Assembly: GCA_021825585.1 (NCBI GenBank)
Contig: JAKAGT010000005.1
Location: forward strand, 95,265-159,264
Source of the DNA: Bacteroidota bacterium
Lineage (GTDB): Bacteria; Bacteroidota; Ignavibacteria; Kryptoniales; JAKASW01
DNA: 64,000 bases
Direction: 5' to 3'
Both the position numbers and the translations under genes were made by a program. Below, piece after piece: positions 57,593-64,000 of this stretch (the stretch's first letter is position 1; the number at the start of each line of letters is the position of its first letter). The notes beneath the pieces were generated by a model. That model did not search any database and was not told the origin of the DNA. It saw nothing but the letters and a program-made list of their open reading frames with translations.

Positions 57593-58483
57593 TCAACCGG
57601 CCGAAGAAGTGAGAGCCTCAGCTCCGGAAACGACTTCAAGCAGCTCCTTGGTGATCGCTCCCTGGCGGGCCTTGTTATACTGAAGCGAGAGTGCCTGTAT
57701 TAGTTCAAACGCGTTTTCACTCGCGTTGTCCATCGCCGCCATCCTCGCCCCCTCCGCTGCAGCATTGCTCTCCAATAGTATTCTCCAGAGCTGGTACTCA
57801 AGATGCTTCGGGATAAGGGCGCTGACTATTGATGCCTTGTCCGGCTCGTAAATGTAATTCAACTCAACGTGTTTCTTTTCCTTCATGAGCTCGTCGGCCG
57901 GGATCGGGAGGAACTGCTCAATAACCAGTCGCTGATGCATCACACTCTTGAATTCGTTGTAAACGATATCAACTCTGTCGTAATCTCCTGCCAGGTAGCC
58001 TCTGATGATAGCTGATGCGAGATTCTCAGCGACGGCAAATGTCAGATCATGGAATATGCCCGAATAATTACCGGCAACGTTGAATTTCCTCTTGGAGAAG
58101 AAATCAGAGCCTTTCTTTCCGACCGTGAACAAATTCACCCTGCCCAAAGCATCCAGGTTGGAATATTCACTGCGTATCAGCTCGATCGTAGCCTTTATGA
58201 TATTCGAATTGAAAGCGCCGCAGAATCCCCTGTCCGCCGTGACGGCAACCACTGCGACTTTTGCGATGTCGCGCTTCACGACTAGCCTGTTCCCCACGAA
58301 GTCCGAAGTGGTGGCAAGGTGCTGCATCAATTCACCGATTTTTCGGGAGTATGGCCTTGCAGCAGACAAGGCAGACTGGGCCCTTCGCAGCTTAGCTGCG
58401 GCCACCATCTTCATTGCCTTCGTGATTTTTTCTGTGCTTTTGACACCGGAGATCCGGCGCCTTATTTCACGGAGAGTCGCCAA
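57593..58483 (-). CDS. atpG: ATP synthase gamma subunit
   Basis: 296 residues, the central rotor shaft of F1. MATLREIRRRISGVKSTEKI and AMKMVAAAKLRRAQ form the N-terminal helix; DRGFCGAFNSNI and the C-terminal ENAFELIQALSLQYNKARQGAI are conserved. The start is a TTG with AAGGAG upstream, three bases after atpA. It ends the cluster; beta and epsilon genes do not follow. Confidence 0.97.
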   Translation of the reverse strand: MATLREIRRRISGVKSTEKITKAMKMVAAAKLRRAQSALSAARPYSRKIGELMQHLATTSDFVGNRLVVKRDIAKVAVVAVTADRGFCGAFNSNIIKATIELIRSEYSNLDALGRVNLFTVGKKGSDFFSKRKFNVAGNYSGIFHDLTFAVAENLASAIIRGYLAGDYDRVDIVYNEFKSVMHQRLVIEQFLPIPADELMKEKKHVELNYIYEPDKASIVSALIPKHLEYQLWRILLESNAAAEGARMAAMDNASENAFELIQALSLQYNKARQGAITKELLEVVSGAEALTSSAG

Positions 58484-58486
58484 TTG

Positions 58487-60043
58487 TTACTCCTTAATCG
58501 ACGCTTTGAACGAAGAGACGAACTCCTTTGTAATCTCATGAAGATGCTTGTCTGTTTCGGCGTCGATGTCCTTGATGTCGGCAATTTTGTTGAGAATGTC
58601 CTGGTGTTTGAGCTCCATCATTTCAAGAAACTCCGTCTCAAAACGCCGGACGCTCTCGACAGGCAATTCGTCCAGGAAACCGTTTGTACCCGTGTAAATG
58701 ATCGCAACCTGTTTTTCGACGGGCATCGGGGAATACTGACCCTGTTTCAGGAGCTCGACAAGTCGCTGTCCCCTTCTGATCTGGGCCTGCGTCACTTTAT
58801 CCAGGTCGGAACCGAATTTTATGAATGCTTCCAATGCCCTGAACTGCGCAAGATCCAGTCTGAGGCGGCCGGCAACTCGCCTCATTGCCTTTGTTTGCGC
58901 GTGTCCGCCAACACGCGAGACTGAAATCCCGACGTTGATTGCGGGACGAACACCTGAATTGAACAAGCTCGGCTCGAGATATATCTGGCCGTCCGTAATT
59001 GAGATAACGTTGGTGGGAATGTATGCAGACACGTCGTTCGCCTGAGTCTCAATTATTGGGAGAGCCGTCAGACTGCCACCACCCTCTTCATCACTGAGTT
59101 TCGAGGCGCGCTCCAGCAGCCTGCTGTGCAGATAAAATACATCTCCGGGATAAGCTTCGCGTCCCGGCGGCCTTCGCAGAAGCAGCGAGACCTGTCTGTA
59201 TGCCCATGCATGCTTGGAAAGGTCGTCGTAGACGACAAGCGCATCTCTGCCGCCGTCGCGGAAGAACTCACCGAGTGTGCAACCGGAGTAAGGGGCGATA
59301 AACTGCATTGGAGACGGAGTGCCAGCAGTGGCGGAAACTACGGTGGTATAATCCATAGCACCTTCCTCTTCCAGCTTGGCGACAACCTGTGCGACGGTGG
59401 ACGCTTTTTGCCCGATAGCGACGTATATGCAGTAGACGGGCTTTATGCCTCTGCGCTTTGCCTCTTCTGTGTGAGTGAATTTCTGATTGAGGATAGCATC
59501 GACGGCGACCGCGGTCTTCCCTGTCTGTCTGTCCCCGATGATCAGCTCGCGCTGTCCGCGGCCTATAGGAATCATGGAGTCGATAGCCTTGAGACCCGTG
59601 TTCAGCGGCTGCTTCACAGGACTTCTGGAAATAACACCAAGCGCCTTTCTCTCTACCGGGAGGACCTTGTCTGTCTGGATGGCTCCCTTGCCGTCGATCG
59701 GCTGACCGAGCGGGTTTACTACGCGTCCTAACATGGCTTCTCCCACCGGCATAGACATTACCTTGCCCGTGCGCCGGACCTGGTCGCCCTCTTTCACGAG
59801 TGTGTCGTTGCCGAACAGCATGCACCCGACGTTATCCTCTTCAAGATTAAGAGCCATTCCGAACACGCCATTTGGAAATTCTACCAGCTCGCTCGACATC
59901 ACCTTTTCCAGTCCGTATACTCTGGCGATTCCGTCGCCGACCTGCAGGACTGTTCCCACATCATATACATCGACCTCGCGCTCGAAACCCGATATCTGTT
60001 TCCTCAAGATCGCGGTAATTTCGTCAGGTCTCACTTCAGGCAT
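58487..60043 (-). CDS. atpA: ATP synthase alpha subunit
   Basis: 518 residues. P-loop [15 protein letters not shown] at about residues 170-184, [36 protein letters not shown] and [17 protein letters not shown]. Non-catalytic nucleotide-binding partner of beta in the F1 hexamer. Begins [16 protein letters not shown], the usual N-terminus that meets delta. Confidence 0.98.
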   Translation of the reverse strand: MPEVRPDEITAILRKQISGFEREVDVYDVGTVLQVGDGIARVYGLEKVMSSELVEFPNGVFGMALNLEEDNVGCMLFGNDTLVKEGDQVRRTGKVMSMPVGEAMLGRVVNPLGQPIDGKGAIQTDKVLPVERKALGVISRSPVKQPLNTGLKAIDSMIPIGRGQRELIIGDRQTGKTAVAVDAILNQKFTHTEEAKRRGIKPVYCIYVAIGQKASTVAQVVAKLEEEGAMDYTTVVSATAGTPSPMQFIAPYSGCTLGEFFRDGGRDALVVYDDLSKHAWAYRQVSLLLRRPPGREAYPGDVFYLHSRLLERASKLSDEEGGGSLTALPIIETQANDVSAYIPTNVISITDGQIYLEPSLFNSGVRPAINVGISVSRVGGHAQTKAMRRVAGRLRLDLAQFRALEAFIKFGSDLDKVTQAQIRRGQRLVELLKQGQYSPMPVEKQVAIIYTGTNGFLDELPVESVRRFETEFLEMMELKHQDILNKIADIKDIDAETDKHLHEITKEFVSSFKASIKE

Positions 60044-60080
60044 AACAACCTCATAGAATTAGTCTTTCGTAATCTCAACT

Positions 60081-60629
60081 TTACAAAGAAGCTTCTTCTG
60101 ATAACTGCTGCTTTAAAATTTCAAGCTGACGGCGCACGCTGCCGTCAAATACGGTATCACCGATCTGAACAAGGAAACCTCCGATCAGGGCCGGATCGGG
60201 TGAGAAAGAAATTCGCACGTTCTTTTTCACGATCTTTCCAAAAGTCTCCTTCATCCCGGAAATAACTTCCTTTTCCACTTCGAACGGAGATTTTAGTTCT
60301 GCGTTGACAATGCCACGAGACTGGTCCAGAAGGGCGGCAAACTCAACTGCAATCTGGTCCGTCAATACTTCCCTCCCCTTGTCGATCAGAAGAAAGAGGA
60401 AGTTGAGGGTCATCTCATCGACTCTGGCAGCCCATAGGTCCCTGACAACATCTCTCTTCTTGAAGCGGTTTACTATCGGGCTCTTGAAGAGTATGGCGAG
60501 CTCGTGTGAAGAGGTAATCGAATCATGAATCAGGCGCATATCGGACGCGACATTATCGACGGTCTTTGTTTCGGTGCAGAGTTCCAGAAGCGCACCGGCG
60601 TATCTTCTTGCGGCTCTTGTTCCCTTCAT
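60081..60629 (-). CDS. atpH: ATP synthase delta subunit
   Basis: 182 residues, OSCP/delta family, linking F1 to the peripheral stalk. RAARRYAGALLELC near the N-terminus and the C-terminal signature DPALIGGFLVQIGDTVFDGS are present. It lies 8 bases after atpF and 37 before atpA. Confidence 0.95.
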   Translation of the reverse strand: MKGTRAARRYAGALLELCTETKTVDNVASDMRLIHDSITSSHELAILFKSPIVNRFKKRDVVRDLWAARVDEMTLNFLFLLIDKGREVLTDQIAVEFAALLDQSRGIVNAELKSPFEVEKEVISGMKETFGKIVKKNVRISFSPDPALIGGFLVQIGDTVFDGSVRRQLEILKQQLSEEASL

Positions 60630-60637
60630 TACCGACC

Positions 60638-61126
60638 TTAGTTCTTCGGCAGAGAATTAAGGAAATTCTCGACCAGTTTCTTCTGTCTTGCCACATCAAT
60701 TGTCTCACTCAGTATCTTCTCCGCGGCCTGGACGGCAAGTTCGGCCACTAATCCGTGGAGCTGAGATATAGCCTGCTGCTTGTCCCGCTCGATCTCTTCC
60801 CTCGCCTTGTCGATAATACTATTAGCTTCTACGTGTGCCTTTGACATCGCATCTGACCGCAGTCTCTCGGCAAGCTCTCTGGCCTCTTTAATCAGTTTCT
60901 GGGCCCGCTCTTCGGCGTTTGCGAGATTTTTCCGATTTTCTTCGAGAACTACCTGGGCTTCCTTCTTCGCTTCCTCTGCCCGTTCGATCGACTGCCTGAT
61001 CGACTCTTCCCTGGTATTCAGGGCATTGAGTATCGGCTTCCAGGCGGTGAACTTCAGGATAAGAAGCAGGAGGCCGAAGGTCACAGCCGTCCAGATTATC
61101 ACTCCGGGATTCAATTGCAACAACAT
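60638..61126 (-). CDS. atpF: ATP synthase b subunit
   Basis: 162 residues: one N-terminal membrane helix ([20 protein letters not shown]) and a long charged coiled coil ending in [17 protein letters not shown], forming the peripheral stalk. [19 protein letters not shown] is the usual hinge region. Only one b gene is present, so the stator is likely a b homodimer. Confidence 0.96.
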   Translation of the reverse strand: MLLQLNPGVIIWTAVTFGLLLLILKFTAWKPILNALNTREESIRQSIERAEEAKKEAQVVLEENRKNLANAEERAQKLIKEARELAERLRSDAMSKAHVEANSIIDKAREEIERDKQQAISQLHGLVAELAVQAAEKILSETIDVARQKKLVENFLNSLPKN

Positions 61127-61204
61127 ACTCTAATCTCCATTAGGATTGAAAAACATGTCCCTCCCCACGTCAGGAAAAGGTTCGGGATTGGAGCAACATT
61201 ATTA

Positions 61205-61435
61205 TTACTTCAACGCCATTATGATGGCAATGACCTCGGCGAATAATGTAACGCCTTCGATCAGAGCTGCAGCGATGATCATCGTCGTCCTAAGGTCACC
61301 CTGTGCCTCCGGCTGACGACCGCTTGCTTCCAGTGCGGCTGCGGCCAGTTTTCCGATTCCCAAACCGCCGCCGATAACTGCAAGACCGGCTGCAAGACCG
61401 GCTGCAAGATGAACGAATTGATCTTGTGGTCCCAT
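61205..61435 (-). CDS. atpE: ATP synthase c subunit
   Basis: 76 residues, hairpin of two membrane helices with loop ASGRQPEAQGDL. The ion-carrying carboxylate is Glu60 in AAALIEGVTLFAEVI. The first helix has no Gln/Glu ligand and Glu60 is followed by Gly-Val rather than the Ser/Thr of sodium-type rings, so proton coupling is inferred. GGAGG lies before the ATG. Confidence 0.97.
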   Translation of the reverse strand: MGPQDQFVHLAAGLAAGLAVIGGGLGIGKLAAAALEASGRQPEAQGDLRTTMIIAAALIEGVTLFAEVIAIIMALK

Positions 61436-61456
61436 TTAAAACCTCCAGTATTTCTT

Positions 61457-62362
61457 TTAGTGTTCTTGATGGATTGCCATCCCGACAAATAAGGCCGTCA
61501 GGATTGTGAAAATGTAAGCTTGAATGAATGCAACGAGTATTTCCAAAAGCTCTATGAAAAGTGCGAAGCTTATGGCCAGCGGTGCTATCAGCACCGTGCC
61601 GAAGACGAATATGAGCCCGATGAAAGAAAATATGGCTATGTCACCTGCAACGAGATTGGCAAAAAGACGGACGCACAGGGCGAAAGGCTTGGTGAAGAGG
61701 CCCAGGATTTCAACTATCGCCAGAATCGGCAGAGCAAAGACCGGCACTCCCTTTGGTATCAGCCCCTTGAAATAGCCGAAGAACCCATGATGGATAATTC
61801 CGGAAATCTGAATTACGAAGAACGCTATGAGCGCAAGCGAAGCGGTAAAACTTAAGTCGCTTGAAGGTGCCGAGCCGTACGGGATCAACTCAAAAAGATT
61901 CGAGAACAGTATGAAGAAAAATAAAGTGAGGAAGTAAGGCAGCATCTTCCGGCCTTTCTCCCCGGTTGCCGGAAGGACAACCTCGTCCCTGATGAAGAGC
62001 ACAATCATCTCCATCGCATTCGCGAATTTGCCCGGAATCAGCGACTTCTTGTAACCTTTGGCTGCCTTCCTTGCAGCGAGGATCACCAGTAAGGCTGCGA
62101 TCCACATCATGACTACATGTTTCGTCAGCGACATATCGATGGTCAGGCCCGCGACATGAATAGGTGGAAAGTGCGGGAGATGAATCTCGCCGAAAGGCAG
62201 AAAATCCAGGGTGTGCGAATCCGATACGTGTTCTATCACCCAGTTGCCGTTGGAGGCGTTGCCGGCATGCGATGCCACTGCGGCGGCAGTGTCAGAAACG
62301 GTTTTCCCGACGTTTGCGGCCAACATACTAGCGGACGACAAGATTGCAGTTCCAATTATCAT
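61457..62362 (-). CDS. atpB: ATP synthase a subunit
   Basis: 301 residues with a long, signal-like N-terminus and a periplasmic stretch of ~60 residues, then five or more membrane helices. The essential Arg232 lies in ALCVRLFANLVAGD, and the ending has LEILVAFIQAYIFTILTALF. Forms the proton channel with c. Start overlaps the AtpI-like gene (ATGA). Confidence 0.96.
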   Translation of the reverse strand: MIIGTAILSSASMLAANVGKTVSDTAAAVASHAGNASNGNWVIEHVSDSHTLDFLPFGEIHLPHFPPIHVAGLTIDMSLTKHVVMMWIAALLVILAARKAAKGYKKSLIPGKFANAMEMIVLFIRDEVVLPATGEKGRKMLPYFLTLFFFILFSNLFELIPYGSAPSSDLSFTASLALIAFFVIQISGIIHHGFFGYFKGLIPKGVPVFALPILAIVEILGLFTKPFALCVRLFANLVAGDIAIFSFIGLIFVFGTVLIAPLAISFALFIELLEILVAFIQAYIFTILTALFVGMAIHQEH

Positions 62363-62796
62363 TGTGCGGTGCCCTTGCCTGCTTTCTTAAAAGCTATTCT
62401 CTTATTCAGAAAAATCACTTCAAATATCGTCATGATGAAATAAAAAACCAGAAGCCCCGTCACAAGGGGGATTATGGGAGTATTGAATACTTTCATGAGT
62501 ACAATGAATATTCCCAGAAGGAGAAGTAATCTGATGCCCATACCGAGAGAGATTCCTTGGAGGAAGACGAGACTGCTTTTGTCGATGAACTTCTCGATCG
62601 TATAGAATCCCACCGCTCCACTCATTATTCCGAGAAGGGCACCCAGAAAATAAGCACCCGCAAACCCGTTGCCGGCATATTTCCAGATAAGAAGGAAGGA
62701 AATCACCCCTATTACGAGGATGGAAATGGCGAGCATCCTCATGGTGCTGTTACGCAACAACCGGACGAGAGGATCAACTTTTCTTTCTTGTACCAC
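62359..62796 (-). CDS. AtpI-like (ATP synthase I) membrane protein
   Basis: 145 residues, four hydrophobic helices (MRMLAISILVIGVISFLLIW, then AGAYFLGALLGIMSGAVGFY, ISLGMGIRLLLLLGIFIVLM, and VTGLLVFYFIMTIFEVIFL). Position before atpB and size fit the UncI/AtpI family, thought to help c-ring assembly or Mg uptake. GTG start; overlaps the AtpZ-like gene by 23 bases. Confidence 0.75.
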   Translation of the reverse strand: MVQERKVDPLVRLLRNSTMRMLAISILVIGVISFLLIWKYAGNGFAGAYFLGALLGIMSGAVGFYTIEKFIDKSSLVFLQGISLGMGIRLLLLLGIFIVLMKVFNTPIIPLVTGLLVFYFIMTIFEVIFLNKRIAFKKAGKGTAQ

Positions 62797-63037
62797 TCTT
62801 ACCTAATTTCTGTACTTCTTTAAAAAAATTGTAAAAGCCACCAACTAGCCCTACTCCGGCCCCTGTTAATAACAACCATGGCGACGTGCCGAAATGACCG
62901 TCAAGAAAATACCCGAGCAATGTCATACCGGCAACCGAGGCAGCCAACTCCGTGCCCAGGCCCATGAAAGGCGCGAGTTGCCTGTACGCCTCACCCAGGC
63001 TTTCTCCGAAACTCTGATTCTTCTTCAATTGTACCAC
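62774..63037 (-). CDS. AtpZ-type F0F1 ATPase accessory subunit
   Basis: 87 residues with two membrane helices: LAPFMGLGTELAASVAGMTL (LGYFLDGHFGTSPW loop) and LLLTGAGVGLVGGFYNFFKE. The pattern YFLDxxFGTxPW…G is the AtpZ/AtpI-like signature. GTG start. It sits at the head of the ATP synthase genes, 3 bases after bactofilin. Confidence 0.85.
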   Translation of the reverse strand: MVQLKKNQSFGESLGEAYRQLAPFMGLGTELAASVAGMTLLGYFLDGHFGTSPWLLLTGAGVGLVGGFYNFFKEVQKLGKSGTRKKS

Positions 63038-63040
63038 AAA

Positions 63041-63406
63041 TCATCTGAATAACTCGCTCTTCTGGTCAGGTTTTTTCTCACCGCTCATCTCACATTTGCC
63101 ATCGAACACGGCACCCTCATCAATAACGAGCTTTGAAGCCCGAATATCGCCCTTGATCCTGGCTTTCGGTTCCAGCACCAGCTTGTTTTTGACGTTGAGA
63201 TTGCCTGTAATCTTTCCGCTGACTGTCACTGCCTGAGCGTCGATGTTGCCTGTAATCTCACCGCTCATCCCGATTACCAGGTCACCGCTCAGGGCTATGT
63301 CACCGTTCACCTGTCCATCAACTCGAAGACTGCCCGAGCTTGTAATCTTACCTTCAAAACGAGATCCCTGCGAAACGATGTTGATTTGTCCGTCTTCTTT
63401 TGCCAT
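63041..63406 (-). CDS. Bactofilin (polymer-forming cytoskeletal protein)
   Basis: 121 residues. A beta-helix repeat core (ITSSGSLRVDGQVNGDIALS, GDLVIGMSGEITGNIDAQAV, TVSGKITGNLNVKNKLVLEP) with short disordered ends. Bactofilins polymerise without nucleotide and position cell-wall enzymes. It follows the M23 peptidase gene with almost no gap, matching known bactofilin-peptidase pairs that set cell shape. Confidence 0.93.
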   Translation of the reverse strand: MAKEDGQINIVSQGSRFEGKITSSGSLRVDGQVNGDIALSGDLVIGMSGEITGNIDAQAVTVSGKITGNLNVKNKLVLEPKARIKGDIRASKLVIDEGAVFDGKCEMSGEKKPDQKSELFR

Positions 63407-63407
63407 G

Positions 63408-64000
63408 TCAATTCTTCGTTAGTAAATAATTTTCGGGGTTTAAGTTCCTTCCGTCCTGCCAAAGTTCGAAGTGCAGGTGCGGCCCGGTACTAGTGACTCC
63501 CGTCGAACCGACGAGAGCAACAACCTCTCCTCTGGATACCTTAGTTCCGACACTGACCAATATGCGTTCACAATGTTTGTACACCGTCATGAAATTTCCT
63601 GCATGAGCAATCATTAAAGTGTTGCCTCCAGTCAGCGTCCAATCCACAAAGATTACTACGCCTGGGGCGGGTGCCACTACAGGTGAACCTATCGGCGCGG
63701 ATATGTCGACGCCGTAGTGTTGGATCTGGTAGTTGACGCCACGTGTTATGTACCCGTTTGCAGGCATCATTAACGGGAAGATGGAAGCGACATCGGTTCT
63801 GGACTGAGTTGAAGCTTCGGTTTCACTCGGCACACTAGTGTATGAGGAACTTTTCTCAACGGGAATTCCCTTTCCGGCCTGTTGCTGCGGAACCTCAACA
63901 GGTTCGTTGTCTGCCGCTTGTGACGAAGATTCACCTCCCGTAGTATCCGTCGAAGAACTGCCACCGAGAATTTTCCGGAGCCTCTCATTGTAAGAAGAGA
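63408..64000 (-). CDS. M23-family metallopeptidase (N-terminus cut by window edge)
   Basis: The frame is open to the right edge, giving at least 197 residues: a low-complexity Ser/Gln/Glu-rich linker, then a LytM domain with zinc motifs HYGVDISAP and GPHLHFELW and GSTGVTSTGP between. All LytM residues (HxxxD, HxH) are present, so it is likely active on peptidoglycan. A GTG at 63833 lies within the linker and is not taken as start. The bactofilin gene follows at once. Confidence 0.92.
   Translation of the reverse strand, partial: SSYNERLRKILGGSSSTDTTGGESSSQAADNEPVEVPQQQAGKGIPVEKSSSYTSVPSETEASTQSRTDVASIFPLMMPANGYITRGVNYQIQHYGVDISAPIGSPVVAPAPGVVIFVDWTLTGGNTLMIAHAGNFMTVYKHCERILVSVGTKVSRGEVVALVGSTGVTSTGPHLHFELWQDGRNLNPENYLLTKN

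Noticed and set aside
61205-61435. Sodium-coupled ATP synthase
   Set aside because: The c subunit lacks the Gln/Glu in helix 1 and Ser/Thr after the helix 2 Glu that mark sodium rings.

Overview
The window is a compact, gene-dense bacterial chromosome segment of intermediate GC. It reads as a member of the Bacteroidota/Chlorobiota (FCB) assemblage outside the classical Bacteroidia, most like the Ignavibacteria-type lineages; this placement is an inference from gene content and was not tested by phylogeny. Pointers are a PorV/PorQ-type outer-membrane protein (type IX secretion-related), the Bacteroidota-style GlmU-like nucleotidyltransferase, a NagB + PIG-L fusion, a paired DUF1446/AtuA system, an ATP synthase cluster without the beta and epsilon genes, and clear Shine-Dalgarno sites and sigma70-like -35/-10 promoters, which typical Bacteroidia mostly lack. 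TTG and GTG starts and 4-base start/stop overlaps are common.

Layout. 1-5.5 kb (minus): ruvC (cut by the edge), yebC, recJ, the RNase P RNA gene, a coiled-coil zinc-ribbon protein and a Nif3-like protein. 5.9-9.2 kb: aat (+), then the convergent pyrC-pyrB-pyrR operon (-) with a PyrR-type leader carrying a tandem AGGCUUGCAA motif. 9.4-17.1 kb (plus): a nucleotidyltransferase/degenerate phosphohexomutase fusion, a PTS IIA protein, an unknown protein, an Lgt-family protein, a glutaredoxin-like protein, an RlmB-type methyltransferase, pdxJ, a Cys/Met PLP enzyme and a frameshifted DUF2007-like gene. 17.1-26.4 kb (minus): a DUF255 protein, an APC permease, and a coupled set running recombinase-like protein, leuS, family 2 glycosyltransferase, MsbA-like ABC exporter. 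26.4-33.6 kb (plus): a palindromic repeat, an SDR, a zinc alcohol dehydrogenase, thrC, lysC, argC, argB and two small membrane proteins.

33.7-43.3 kb: AtuA-type genes (-), a GlmU-like protein, and an amino-sugar divergon: nagB (-) faces a NagB-PIG-L fusion (+), with a strong promoter and a 12-bp palindromic operator between them, and nagA (-) follows. Then come rpe and a kinase-less PASTA protein. 43.5-49.8 kb: an HNH protein, a 600-base stretch without a convincing gene, ptb and buk (acyl-phosphate fermentation), a PorV/PorQ-like protein and two coupled family 9 glycosyltransferases. 49.8-57.5 kb: rlmD, glycerate kinase, DUF2461 and glyS (-), then smpB, tyrS and pyruvoyl-dependent arginine decarboxylase (+). 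57.6-64 kb (minus): M23 peptidase (cut by the edge), bactofilin, AtpZ-like, AtpI-like, atpB, atpE, atpF, atpH, atpA and atpG.

Most of the window is core metabolism and information processing. I did not find a CRISPR array, an rRNA operon, a tRNA gene, an intact insertion sequence or an obvious defence island. The most unusual items are two proteins whose family active sites have been lost (the phosphohexomutase domain and the tyrosine-recombinase-like protein coupled to leuS), the amino-sugar divergon with its operator, the pyr leader, an orphan terminator in front of the Nif3-like gene, and a nested palindrome flanked by 9-bp direct repeats.
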